Origin: Yponomeuta sedellus
Taxonomy: Eukaryota; Arthropoda; Insecta; Lepidoptera; Yponomeutidae
DNA: 64,000 bases
Assembly: GCA_934045075.1 (NCBI GenBank)
Contig: OW203725.1
Location: 22,947,714-23,011,713 of the forward strand
Direction of reading: 5' to 3'
In this document: piece by piece, positions 22,680-33,345 of the stretch
How the letters are laid out: each line of letters begins with the position of its first letter
How positions within the stretch are numbered: the first letter of the stretch is position 1
Position numbers and translations under genes: made by a program
The notes under the pieces: model-generated
Seen by the model: the letters and a program-made list of their open reading frames with translations, nothing else
Told to the model about the DNA's origin: nothing
Database searches by the model: none

Positions 22680-22963
22680 ATATTTCTCATATGTGTCCCT
22701 ACTTTTTCAGATGCCGGCAGTAGCCCATTCACTAAATCCTTATTCCTTTTCGATGATAACTTTTTCAATTTAAAAACTATCTGAAACAACCTTGAAGAAA
22801 TCTTCACAATGAGCATTTGCATTGAGGGTTTTATTCTTTGTAAGTCACTTTTGAATAATACTAACTTTTTTGTTGTCATGGGCCGATAAATTACATCTTG
22901 TTCGTTAAATTTATATGTGACATTGGAAATATATTCTTGTTTCGTCAATCTATCTTTATTCAT
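22680..22963 (-). CDS. Unclassified ORF, likely a decayed repeat
   Basis: The minus strand is open from an ATG at 22963 (MNKDRLTKQEYISNVTYKF...) for about 95 lysine-rich codons before it runs into SINE-5S sequence. No domain is recognised. It could be a transposon fragment or chance. No splice sites were found that tie it to a gene. Confidence 0.2.
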
Positions 22964-23210
22964 CCTCTCCCATAAATAGGACTCAAATGTGCATCAATGC
23001 TGGAGGTCACCATTTAAGCGACATCGTCTTCAAATCGTAATGCGATGAAACATGGCCTAAATATACATAATTACATACATACATAAGACTGAAGCTTTTT
23101 TGTCAATTTTTCTCCAAAATGATTTAGATTTTGAAATGGACACCTAGTTTGAATTGTAACGTTCATTAAGCCGCGGTTTCTGCGCTACTTTGAATAAAAC
23201 CTTTTCATTT

Positions 23211-23244
23211 CATATATGTTATCATAGCTATGATAACATATATG
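23211..23244. repeat. 34-bp perfect palindrome
   Basis: CATATATGTTATCATAG followed at once by its exact reverse complement, with no spacer. AT-rich. Confidence 0.9.
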
Positions 23245-23492
23245 GTTACATTATATATGTAACTGTTTATGTAGGTATATTGTTGTTTATTTAAGCAGTA
23301 TACAATTATCCATATATACACAGACTACCCGTTGCTCTGGAACTTTCCATCATAAAGTTATCTAGAAATTGCTTTTAGCAATATGCCGCCAATTAATAAT
23401 TACTTTCCAGAACAAGTCCAATCCATCTTAAATACAAACACACACAATAATATAGTAACTTAAAGTAAATAATGTAACTGTTTACGAAGGTA

Positions 23493-23997
23493 CAGTCTGT
23501 TAGCTTTTAGAATATACCTCGGGCTCTAGAGCAGGCAAGCACACGAGTGTAATACTACTTCCTGCTCTGTATAAAACTTTTCTTCACTATTTTGAAAAGT
23601 TATGTAAAACCCTATTTAGAGGCTAAAAATTCCACCCATGCCGGGATTCGAACCCGCTACATCTGGCTATCCGTGCCAGCGCTCTTTCCAACTGAGCTGG
23701 GTGACTCACCGCCATCAGTGAAATTTCGAACCTCTTTACAATATTCTTTGTATAATTCAGTTGGAAAGAGAGCTGGCACGGATAGCCAGAGATCGCGGGT
23801 TCGAATCCCGGCATGGGTGGAATTTTTTGCCTCTAAATAGGTTTTTAAATTGTCCTTAGCACGGGTTAGTGCATTAGAAAAAAATAATATAAGTCATGTA
23901 AAGTTAAAAATAACAATATAAATTAAACCTTACCTTATTGAAATATAATCGGTCTATCCGATAGTAGCCGAGGTATATTGAAAAAGCTAACAGACTA
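23493..23997. mobile_element. Mariner-type MITE carrying a nested SINE-A dimer
   Basis: The left end CAGTCTGTTAGCTTTTAGAA follows a TA. The right end AAAAGCTAACAGACTA is its inverse. About 285 bp of SINE-A sequence (23606-23891) is inserted in the middle. Other copies lie at 28320, 45291 (left half) and 48300 (right half). Confidence 0.8.
23606..23891. repeat. Head-to-head SINE-A pair
   Basis: A minus copy (23606-23752) meets a plus copy (23756-23891); both carry the B-box GGGTTCGAATCCC. The ends CCTATTTAGAGGC and GCCTCTAAATAGG are mirror images. The pair forms a long imperfect hairpin. Confidence 0.85.
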
Positions 23998-24469
23998 TTG
24001 TTATCTATATAAGTAGTATATTAATAATCGTATTTGCGCCGACCGACTACCTGTCGCTCTTTTGCTCAGGAACTTTCCGTCATAATGTTGTCTAGAAATA
24101 GCTTTTGACAGTTGTACTCTGTACTCTCACAATGTTTTATATCATATGAACTTGTGTACAATAAAGAATATTCTTCTCTTATCTTCTGCAAAGAGCCGAA
24201 GTAGGCACCTAGGGCTACTCATAACTTCGTGTAGCAAGCAATAAACAAAATATGCTCTCCTCACGAAATACTGCATGGCCCGGCCACTCCCGAGGGAAAT
24301 CTGCGCCCATTTACTTATGTGTGCTAAATCAAATTATTGTACTTATGTGCCGGGGCATGGGGATTCCTGTAGGTTAGGAGTAAATGTATAATCCGTTCGT
24401 GGTTATTGATGCCCCAGCATATGCTAGGGCATCAATAACCACCTGAATGCCTGAATGTAGTTTGTAATA

Positions 24470-25107
24470 TACTTTATAACATATTTGCTCGTAAAGTGGT
24501 TGTAATTACACCAATTTCAATATCGTAAGTGTGCGATAATGTAATGTAAAAGGCACGTGTTTTTTTAAATAAAGTTTTAAGATACTCCGTCTAAAAATGA
24601 ACGATACTTTTAAAAATCGTAGCAAAGAGGTTTTACGTCAAGAATGTGGTCAACATTTTATGAATAAAATTAACTTTGGGAAATAAAATATAACAAATAA
24701 ACATTTAATTTTTTAATTTAATTAATTTTTACAATAAATTACAACCATTTATGTGTAACAAAAACACAAAAATATTAATTTACTTTATTAGTAATACTGG
24801 CTGTTTTTGTAGGTACCTTTGCCTAAAAAAAAAGTTGATGCGCGCGCATCGCTTATTTGTGGACAAGTAAAAATAAATCCGCGCGCTTCTTCTTTTCGAT
24901 GTATTGTTTTTATTTGAAAATGTCGTCGAGTAGTGATGATAACAAAGTCAGAGTTCTATTAATTTCCTCGTAAATATGTTATAAAACGTCGTATGACATA
25001 CGTGCGCTTTGAAAATTACAGCCTCTGCTTCCTTATAGCCCTCGCCGATGGCTCGGCCTAGTAATATCGCCTCGGCTGTAATTTTCAACTTACCGCATAA
25101 TGTACTA
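24470..25107 (+). mobile_element. MITE family H, copy 2
   Basis: Inverted counterpart of 13042-13672. It carries GTCGGCGAGG-type palindromic bases near 25040 (CTCGCCGATGGCTCGGCC) absent from copy 1. No transposase. Confidence 0.75.
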
Positions 25108-25225
25108 TTATTGCACACATAAAAGTCATTCGGAAAACACAAAATTTACAAAATGAAAATGTGATGTACATGTACAGCTTATTTCGTTAGAAATCTCATT
25201 CAGCCAACCCTTGCTGTGGTGATGA

Positions 25226-25392
25226 TGATCATCATCATCAGGCTATACAAATCCACTGATGGACATAGCCCTCCCCTAATGAGCGCCATAGCGCCCTATC
25301 TTTAGCTTGCCGCATCCAGCATCTGCCGGCAGTTTTTCGCAGATCGTCATCCCACCTGGTCGGAGGGCGTCCTACACTACGTTTGCCGTGTG
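25226..25392 (-). repeat. RTE-like LINE 3' end (family D)
   Basis: (ATC)n, then AGCCCTCCCCTAATGAGCGC and GACGATCTGCGA complement; the same segment as 6420-6540 in the same orientation. Confidence 0.65.
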
Positions 25393-25689
25393 TAGGATGG
25401 TGCCGTGTCATGTGGGGAATGGTGATACGAACATCGTAATATCAACAATATTACCATACGATAATATCAACAAAGCGTGCTACAATAGCGGACGCTTTCC
25501 AAAATACGCAAATAATTTAAAAAAATTGCTCTACCGCGATGTTATATTTATTATTCGTTCTTTTATACCCCTTACGAGTTAGTGCGCTTTTCCGCGACTG
25601 CCCGCAGGATTGGTCCAGTAAGTAACTCTATCTAAATGCACCTTTTGCGGCGGGTTAACATCTGTGTGGTTTTGTTTTTTATGTAGTCT

Positions 25690-25975
25690 ATAGTATACGT
25701 ACCACTGCAGGGCGTATCCCTTCCTCAGAAAGAAAGAGTACGGGCTTAATTACCGGGCGTGCTCGCCGCGTATTGGTAATTTCAGCGCTGAGATATTTGA
25801 ACACCTCATGACGCTCAGGTTTTCTTACGATGTTTTCCTTCAGTGCGCGAGTGGTACTGCTACTGTAACTTCACACATTTACCTAGAAAAGGATAGTTAT
25901 TGGTACATCTCGCACTTGGAATCTAACCTGGGTCGAATAGGACTGGCTTCCAAGTTCTACCCACTGGGCTACCAT
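25690..25975 (-). repeat. SINE-E (tRNA-derived), near full length
   Basis: On the minus strand it begins with a tRNA-like head (GGTAGCCCAGTGGGTAGAAC, B-box-like GGTTAGATTCC). It continues through GGAAAACATCGTAAGAAAACC and the CAAATATCTCAGCGCTGAAA block, to the CCTGCAGTGG end. Confidence 0.65.
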
Positions 25976-26076
25976 CAAGTAAACACCTGTGTCTAAATGC
26001 TCCTTTAACGTTGTTTAGAATAGAAGTTTGATTTTGGACAGACTACTTTGGTCAGACTACTTGACAGAGTTGACAG

Positions 26077-26352
26077 TTGTCAGATGAGGCTGTGCACACT
26101 TTGACTTCTTGTTTTTTGATTGGAAAGCGTGTGGAGCGTTTGTTGGCCCAAATTGGTGTGGCAATTAGATTGCCAGGCTTGTATCTTCGTGTGAAGTGTG
26201 AGATACGTTCCGGGACGGATCCCGTGTTAACAGTTTTGGTTTTGGGCGACGGATCGCCCAAAATAGTGGACAAATATATTGTGGTGAAACGCGGTGTAGC
26301 GAAAGTGCACTGCAGGTACGTAGCTTTCTGGGGAAAGAGCTCTTGGGGGTAG
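26077..26352 (+). CDS. Unclassified 91-codon ORF
   Basis: Open from MSDEAVHTLTSC to YVAFWGKSSWG, with better codon texture than the surrounding DNA, then a G/C-rich stretch (to about 26430). The opposite strand is open too (120 codons). No domain is recognised. A retrotransposon gag or LINE 3' part is possible because the downstream TTAGTTTTTAGTATTAG resembles a LINE tail. Confidence 0.25.
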   Translation: MSDEAVHTLTSCFLIGKRVERLLAQIGVAIRLPGLYLRVKCEIRSGTDPVLTVLVLGDGSPKIVDKYIVVKRGVAKVHCRYVAFWGKSSWG

Positions 26353-26499
26353 ACGGGGACGTCTAGGGATCCCCAAACCTCAGTGCACCCACCCCGGGCG
26401 GCGCCGGCGGCCAAGTCGAGAGGCGTCGACGCGGACAGACTGTGTAAGTGTTAGCATTAGTTTTTAGTATTAGTTCTTAATTGGGTCCTTTACCCAACA

Positions 26500-27050
26500 A
26501 ACGTCGAGTAACATTTGTGTCTAAATGCACCATATGCCTCAAGTAAACATCTGTGTCCAAACGCGCCTTACACGTCGAGTAAACAATTGTGTCCAAATAC
26601 GCCTTGAACGTCAAGTAAACACCTGTCTCCAAATGCTCATTTAACGACGAGTAATTATCTGTGACCCAATGCAACTTGAACGTCGAGTAAAATCTGTGAC
26701 CTAATTAATGCACCTTTAACGTCTAGTAAACGTCTCTGTCTAAATGCACCATATGCCTTGAGTATACATCTGTGTCCAAATGCACCTTACGCGTCGAGTA
26801 AACAAAACATAACATCACGCCTCTATCCCAGAAGAGTAGGCAAAAACCAGGGACTGTCACTTGCTACGATCCTGACATGTCACCTCCGCACTGACGTGCG
26901 TGCATGCAGTGACTCATGAACGTTAATGAAGCGTTGAGTAAATATCTGAGCCTAAACGCACCTTACACGTGGAGTAAAAATTTGTATCTAAATGTCTAAA
27001 AAATCTAAACGTCGAGTAAAGCTCTGTGCCTGAATACTTTGTAAACGTGC
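26500..27050 (-). repeat. 36-bp minisatellite, in frame on the minus strand
   Basis: About ten degenerate units of CGTCGAGTAAACATCTGTGT+CCAAATGCACCTTACA fill 26500-26810 and resume at 26930-27050 after an inserted repeat O. A single related unit lies at 25975-26015. On the minus strand each unit encodes a 12-residue motif, about VYSTxKVHLDTD, with at least two stops (near 26718 and 26734). Confidence 0.8.
26808..26928. repeat. Repeat O inserted in the minisatellite
   Basis: CATAACATCACGCC...CCAGGGACTGTCACTTGCTACGATC matches 8140-8205 and interrupts the 36-bp array. The flanking GTAA sequence is too degenerate to define a target duplication. Confidence 0.55.
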
Positions 27051-27229
27051 GAATCCGCAGGCTGTGGCTAGTGGTGTATAAATCCGGCTTGGCATTATTG
27101 GACACACAAGCGTTCAATGTAGCATCCAAGCTGAATAGTAAACTTAATGCTCGGCGGACAATATTGGCTTAAAAACTAGGGTGGCCATGCTAACAGCAGA
27201 AAAAAATTAAATTGGGCATAATACGGTTG

Positions 27230-27535
27230 ACCGTCTATGACTAACGCTAGTGTCATTTTTCCGAGAGATTTCGTGCTTCGCAACGCTAAGCAGTTAGTGC
27301 CAACTGCCATCGATAGATGGCAGTCATTAGGCCAAGTCAGAGGTCTCAGGGTGGCTTGAAAACTTCTGACATTCCTGTCAGAAGTAATGTAAGAAGTAAA
27401 CTTCTGACAGTAAGACCAGCCACTAGTCTTGCAAGTCTCCGCCAATCCGGACTTAGCCCTCGTGGTGGAGTACGGCCTATACCTTCCTCCGGAAGAGACC
27501 CGTGCCCCTCGGCGGGGACATAATGGGTTGATAAT
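27230..27535 (+). repeat. SINE-5S, divergent subfamily
   Basis: It starts at CTATGACTAACGCTAGTGTC, so the 5S promoter is lost. It carries an extra internal copy of AACTTCTGACA and ends GGGGACATAATGGGTTGATAA. The three long ORFs over it are repeat-derived. A further 3' fragment lies at 27660-27760. Confidence 0.7.
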
Positions 27536-28319
27536 GATGATAATACGGTATGCACCACATCTGCCATTCACAGTAGGTACTAAAGTAATTACTACCTGAG
27601 GCATAACGCGTCATGGTGTACTATATGGATCAGTGTTTTTTTTCTTCGCGATGTAAGTTTTCCGATATACCAATCCGGACTTGACCCCCGTCGTGGAGTA
27701 TGGCCTTTCTTAGGGAAGATACCCGTGTCCCTAGGTGGGGACGAGTTGATGATGATTGTGATAAGTTTTCCTTATAGCTCTAGTTGTTTGTATAATGGGG
27801 ATTGTATCTTTCTATTTAGATAATTTATTTAAAATACATAGTGCAAGGAGAGACCAGGGTTTGCCACTTGCCACAAATCTGACAAACCACTGTCGTTTCA
27901 TCAACATACGTTTGGGATATTTTTTATGTAGTCTAATCTCTCACTGCAGGGCACAGGCCTTCTCACAGAAAGAGAAGAGAGAGATAGACGGTATTTTGTA
28001 AACATTTTATTGCCCTTCGCCAATATATCGCCTACTGGTCGGATCTAGACCGTAAGGTCGCCTGTAAGAGATCGCGTTCAGCTATAAGACCGTTGATATA
28101 TTAAGATCTGGGGATTAAGTCCTTTATCTCAGTAAATGTATGTGTGCATGTTTGGGTACCTACTAGATCTTCACTGTTAAGTCTAAGATGTATAATATTG
28201 ATTGTTACCTGTTTTACACACCAATTTATTACTGTTGTTTAGTATAGAATTATACATCACCTCTGAGTATCTTATGTAATTCCTGCTGTACATGCAATAA
28301 AAAATATTCTATCTCTCTA

Positions 28320-28509
28320 TAGTCTGTTAGCTTTTAGAATATACCTCGGCCACTATCGGATAGAATCGGATATATTCGTTAGAAATATCGGAACTAATAT
28401 GACACTTAATTTAAAAATCGGAACTAATATGACATTTTTTCATTTATACAGAGTGGAAAACCGAAGCCTACTCTTGAGCCCGAGGTATATTCTAAAAGCT
28501 AACAGACTA
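28320..28509. mobile_element. Mariner-type MITE, intact ends
   Basis: The ends AGTCTGTTAGCTTTTAGAAT and ATTCTAAAAGCTAACAGACT are perfect inverted repeats extended by ATACCTCGG/CCGAGGTAT (about 30 bp). TA flanks both sides, as in Tc1/mariner insertions. The 190-bp interior has no ORF and repeats ATCGGAACTAATATGACA. Confidence 0.85.
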
Positions 28510-28514
28510 TACAC

Positions 28515-28548
28515 TCCTATCTTTTTAGCCTCTAAATAGGTTTTTAAG
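28515..28548 (+). repeat. SINE-A 34-bp fragment
   Basis: TTTTTAGCCTCTAAATAGGT is the family's 3' block and nothing more. Confidence 0.6.
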
Positions 28549-28747
28549 ACTAAATACCCTTCACTATTGCTCTATAATACTTACGGTTTGATGGTCACCC
28601 CACATCTCGCGTGCTGAGGCCCGATGCACGCGGATCAACCATCGTGTGGGTCACCGATAAACATTAGATACACACTTCACTATAGCCTAATGCACAAACT
28701 ATAAACCATGCCAGTGACTCGATAGCACAGCCATAGCTTGTCTTTAT

Positions 28748-28814
28748 GTTTGTACATAAAGACAAGCGATTGTTACGACATTGTCGTAACAATCGCTTGT
28801 CTTTATGTACAAAC
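28748..28814. repeat. 67-bp perfect inverted repeat
   Basis: The 32-bp arms 28748-28779 and 28783-28814 (start GTTTGTACATAAAGACAAGC) are exact complements with an ATT spacer. CTTGTCTTTATGT occurs a third time just upstream (28738-28750), so two overlapping hairpins are possible. Confidence 0.95.
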
Positions 28815-28936
28815 GTACAAAGTACTTCATGTTTTATACACTGTGTAACGAAATCTCCATAACTATGAAAAAATGGCTCTACCCGTATATATTAATCAAC
28901 ATAATATTATCATAATAAAAATAGTAGATTATGGAC

Positions 28937-29030
28937 TGTGGGCATTACCCCCCAATGATGGCACAACCTTGCGCTCATTAGGGGAGGGCTATGTCCAGCA
29001 GTGGACTAATAAAGCCTGAAGAAGAAGCTC
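28937..29030 (+). repeat. RTE-like LINE 3' tail (families D/F)
   Basis: GTGGGCATTACCCCCCAATG, then GGGAGGGCTATGTCCAGCAG and GCCTGAAGAAGAAG, as at 38090-38175. Confidence 0.6.
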
Positions 29031-29099
29031 TTATTAAGTAACGATTATGATTATTGTTTTGTTTATTTTAATTTATTCAATAAGTTGACATGTTATTAT

Positions 29100-29240
29100 T
29101 TTACTTCATTTTAATTTCAATATATAATTTTGTATAGATTTTGGTTGCGGTTGACTGGTAGAAAATGCTTATGGCATTAAGTTCGCCACATTGTACAATT
29201 TTATGGTGTAATAAAGTATTAATAATAATAATAATATAGC
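29100..29240 (+). mobile_element. LINE 3' end with (AAT)n tail
   Basis: GGTAGAAAATGCTTATGGCA TTAAGTTCGCCA followed by GTGTAATAAAGTATTAATAATA has the form of a non-LTR element 3' terminus with a microsatellite tail. Confidence 0.5.
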
Positions 29241-29635
29241 TTATGACATTTCTAATTTTCAAATAATTTAAATAATTCTTAATAATATGAGATTTCTTGG
29301 TTTTATATGTACATAAAAAAAATATATATATAATAACCCGACTAAAAATATATTTGTACGCCTTTATGGCAGGACATAGCGATCTGTAACCTGACTGAAC
29401 ACCAAATGTAAAAATTTAACTATGATCCACAAATAAATGTTTTCTGCTTCTGATTCTGAAGAAAAAGAAGAAAAATAGTAGCTGGTTCACACTGAATGTA
29501 TTGAATCACCGACGACGGCGTGAAAAAGCATGGAAAATATAATAAAACTTTTTCCTGGATTTCTTAGTTTTCCATACAGTTCTACGTAAGCTCGGTTCTA
29601 GTTCTAGTCCCAGAATCCATAAAGAACTAGTTCCT

Positions 29636-30006
29636 TTAAAAACCTATTTAGAGGCTAAAAATTCCATCCATGCCGGGATTCGGACCCGCGACCTCCGGCT
29701 ATCCGTGCCAGCGCTCTTTCCAACTGAGCTAATGGGCGACTCACCGGCATCGGTGAAATTTCGAACCTCTTTACAATATTCTCTGTATTACGTACAGGCA
29801 GCGACATCTGGCTGAAGTAATTTGCATCACAGCCCCGAGTACCTACTTTGCAGTTAGGTTTTTTACATCGGAATGATATCGCTGTACCCACATGATTATA
29901 CTATTTTTAATGCACTAACCCGTGCTAAGGATGTAAAAAAATCATTCTCTTTAGATATGTTTTTAAAATTGTCCTTAGCATGGGTTAGTGCATTAAAAAT
30001 AGTATA
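29636..30006 (-). repeat. SINE-A full unit plus inverted tail
   Basis: One full minus unit (29636-29937) begins, on its own strand, with the 3' block of a preceding unit (CCTTAGCACGGGTTAGTGCA) and runs into GTGGGTACAGCGATATC. This is the arrangement seen in the tandem array at 5450. A plus-oriented 3' tail (29968-30006) follows. The 78-codon ORF is SINE-derived. Confidence 0.8.
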
Positions 30007-30504
30007 ACTAGTTCCTTTGTTTTTACTTTGGTACACAACACAACCGTAATTGTTTTAGCAACTGACTTCATCAGTAACTATCAATGACGTTACTATAAAA
30101 TGTTACAGTGTTACAGCGCCGAAGACTGCAACACTGTAACTAAGTGCCGCGTGCAATTTATTAATAAGTATATCTTCGAGTAGAGCAAAGTAGCCACCAT
30201 TACTTACTCTTGACTCGCGTCGCTAGATGGCGCCAGTGCCTCGTAGCACATTGCGCAGTTTGAACTTAAAATTAACGCTTTTTTTACATTTCATTACCAA
30301 CGGTCCTAGAATCTATGAATGTTCTACCTGGGACCCAATTCTCACTTCATTAGCAAATAAATTGTATACGACTCTAAGGCGTATGACTTGAATTCTAGAT
30401 AAAAAGTCGAGCGAGAGCCAAAATCTGTATTGTGAACGCCATGCTATATGTATTGAATTCGACTGCGAAAATAAATGCTTAATGACTCTGTCGAGTTATC
30501 TTAT

Positions 30505-30715
30505 CTTATTGTTATGCGTCGAAAAGACGGCCACTACAAAAGACTGGCATATTCTTGCGCAAGATAGAGATGGTTGGAAGAGACAGGAGGAGGCCTATAC
30601 CCTTACGGGGTCCTAAAATTCCATAGATTTAAGATTTATTATATATTTTTTTTATTTTTTTTATATTTGGTGTAGGATTTTTTAGGAAAAATAAAGGCTT
30701 TTTTATTTTTATTTA
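30505..30715 (+). mobile_element. LINE 3' end, RTE-like relic
   Basis: The plus strand reads KDWHILAQDRDGWKRQEEAY then a stop, which resembles the AQDRxxWxxxxEAY end of RTE-type ORFs. A T/A-rich 3' UTR follows. Confidence 0.5.
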
Positions 30716-31078
30716 TTTATTGTTATGCGTCAAATGTCTAATTGTTAAAATATTTTTCGTCTATGCTTTCAATTCGGCTGGGTGAGAATCGGCTCCCAGG
30801 GCCTTAGTTCTGTTGGTGCATTATACCACAATGACAGATAAATGGACGGGTCACATGACGTGTTTTTTTATACCAATGGCGCCTAGAAAGTTTAATATGT
30901 GTGCGGGGTTAGACTTAAAGCAGCAATGCAATGAAATTGTTAAACCTTCGTGTTTACTTATTTTATAATAAGAACTGTCACTGTTTTGTATTTGAAAATT
31001 ATTTTATAGACTTATGTCATCCGTCTTCTTGGCTTCATCATGTCATCATAAGCTTGGTTTCCAATAAACTCTATCTTC

Positions 31079-31868
31079 ATTTCCACTCGCATTTTCTTCA
31101 ACTATTAAGTGGTTATGGGCAACTATTAACTGGAAAGCGAGTTCTCAGATACCTGAAAGGAACCAAGGAACTCAAACTCCAATTCCGTCATGGCCATCCT
31201 GTTCCTACGGGATATGCTGTCGCAGACTTCGGCAATAGTATTATCGACCGAAGATCCTTCACGGGTTACGTGTTCATGATGAGCGGTGCACCTGTCTCCT
31301 GGGAAGCGCGCAAGCAGCGAACAGTCGCGCTCTCTACCACCGATGCAGAGTATATGGCCCTTGCAGAAGCCTTTAAGGAGGCCATGTACTTAAAAGCCCT
31401 AATCTCGGAAGTTTTCGATGTCACTCATCCCATGATCATCCATTCAGACAGTCAAAGCTCCATCAAACTTGCACACAATAGCACATATCATGCTCGCACG
31501 AAACATATAGACATCAAACACCACTTCATACGAGACGCACTTTCACACTATGACCTCCATGTCAAATTCATACCTACTCATGATATGATCACCGACGTTC
31601 TTACCAAACCCTTAGCAAAATTGAAACATTGCAAGTGTACAAGTTCTTTAGGTTTAGGTTAGATTAAGGTGTTTATAGTAGGTATAGGGTGTGTAAAGTT
31701 AGTGATAGGTTGATGTATATACAGGATGTTTTTATTTTGAGTGCTAATATTTTTTGTGTGTATAGTTTTACTTTGATATGTGACATTTTTTTTTCACTTA
31801 TATACAGGGGGTTCTTATTACAGCACCCCCCTGTAATTTCCACTCGCATTTTCTTCAACTATTAAGTG
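31079..31868. repeat. 33-bp direct repeats bracketing a copia fragment
   Basis: ATTTCCACTCGCATTTTCTT... (33 bp) is identical at 31079-31111 and 31836-31868. The 724 bp between them contain the copia pol end. This looks like a long target duplication or repair scar, unlike the about 5-bp duplication of normal copia integration. Confidence 0.85.
31112..31662 (+). pseudogene. Ty1/copia pol fragment (RNase H domain)
   Basis: The frame reads KRVLRYLKGTKELKL, then VADFGNSIIDRRSFTGYVF, WEARKQRTVALSTTDAEYMA, HSDSQSSIKLA and HARTKHIDIKHHFIRD, ending PTHDMITDVLTKPL. These are the ordered RNase H motifs of Ty1/copia, with acidic residues in ADF, DAEYMA and HSDSQ kept. Integrase and reverse transcriptase are absent, and a small deletion before KRVLRYL upset the upstream frame. 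The ATG upstream (30931) is chance sequence. It is a non-autonomous relic. Confidence 0.85.
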
Positions 31869-31927
31869 AAATCGCCACCTTCGTGCAATGAACCGTTGCA
31901 CATACGAACAAGAACACATCAACTTTA

Positions 31928-32052
31928 AAAACCCATTTAGAGGCTAAAAATTCCACCCATGCCGGGATTCGAACCCGCAACCTCTGGCTGTCCGTGCCAG
32001 ATATTAATTGTCCTTAGCACGGGTTAGTGCATTAAAAATAAAAATAGTATAA
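31928..32052. repeat. SINE-A hybrid fragment
   Basis: A minus-oriented core (CCGGGATTCGAACCCGCAAC) is joined after CCGTGCCAG to a plus-oriented 3' block (TTGTCCTTAGCACGGGTTAG), with the A/T tail at the right. The centre of the inverted pair has been deleted. Confidence 0.75.
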
Positions 32053-32504
32053 GGACACATCAGTCAAATTTTGCACGAGTTAATTTTGACAGCCGCATTC
32101 CGGTTCTTCTATGGCCACGCCTGTAAGCTATGACTCGCATTGTGAATTTCTGCTGAAAAGGGCTCATTGTCATTGTAATACAATGCATTAAAAGAATCTA
32201 AGGCCTGAAGTTATCCTGTTATCCGTATCAACTCGTTGCGTTTCTTTTTTTTCTGGTTTGAATCATCCCTCGCGAGTTTTACCTCTATTGACCCCCTAAT
32301 ATAGTATCGCGACGCCGACGCCAGCCGCCATACAGAAGAGACGTAGGACGGGGCACGGACAAGACGCGACGACCTCGCCCCGTCCCGTCTATTGGGCTTC
32401 ATCCCCTTTTGTAGATTTGGTATAAAAAGACTTACGCGTCTTTTCCGCGGCCCTTCCGCGTAGCCGTTGGCCTAGACAGTCGTTTTTGGCTCTTTAGTTT
32501 CTAT

Positions 32505-32785
32505 CGATATCAACCCTCTATATGTCCCCACTGCTGGGGCACGGGTTCTTCCTGCATTACAGGAAGATTAGGCCATATTGCACCACGGGGACCACGTCCG
32601 GGTTGTTGGAGGGTTGTAAGACAGTGGCGGGCCTTACTGTCTGAAGTTATCAAGCCCGTAAGGCCTCAGACGTGGTTCAACGACTGTCATTACATGTCAG
32701 CCAGCACTAACGGCTTAGCCTGCCTTGCGAATCACGGAATATCTCGGAAAAAATGCCACTAGCGGTAGTCACGGGACGGTCACGG
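32505..32785 (-). repeat. SINE-5S, 5' truncated
   Basis: From ATCGATATCAACCC to GGTAGTCACGGGACGGTCAC; the 5S promoter region is missing. Confidence 0.75.
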
Positions 32786-33189
32786 TTAGTAACTTTAAGT
32801 ATGTTGTTCGTTGAAAAAGAATATGTAATTAAAACTGTTTTATGTCGAATATAAGAGAATATTAGTCAAATTACGTAATCCTACAGTATACAGTAGGCGT
32901 TCGCCCGATGTTGTGTAATAATCTCCATTTACATTAATACCACATTAGAATGTAAAGGCTGTACGTACTCTTCTATTACAGAACGCTGATTGCACGCAAT
33001 TCCATATCACCCTATGTAATTAGCTAAATTGTATTACAATCCTCCTGGTAACGCTTCAATACAAGCTGCAGAGAGCGTACATTGTGTTGTGTGGGGTAAA
33101 GGTGAATTTACACTAGCATCTTATTGAAACAACGCAAACCTAAAGACCATTTCTTTGCGATTCTAAGAAGATAAAGATTTTTTTAAGGC

Positions 33190-33345
33190 GTGTATAAGTC
33201 CCTCCGCTGGGCACAGGGCTTCTGTCTGAAAGAGAGAGTATGGGCTTTATTACCACACGTGCCCACCGCGGCACTTGATGTTTTTGAACTCCGCATTCAC
33301 TCAGGTTTTGTCACGATGTTTTTCTTCACGGATGAGAAAAGATTA
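33190..33345 (-). repeat. SINE-E copy
   Basis: GAAAGAGAGAGTATGGGCTT, CACACGTGCCCACCGCGG and TCACGATGTTTTTCTTCACG match the family body as at 25700-25850. The ORF is repeat-derived. Confidence 0.5.

Noticed and set aside
26477..26674. 65-codon minus-strand gene
   Set aside because: It is the minisatellite repeat translated; stops interrupt the array and no start or splice context is present.
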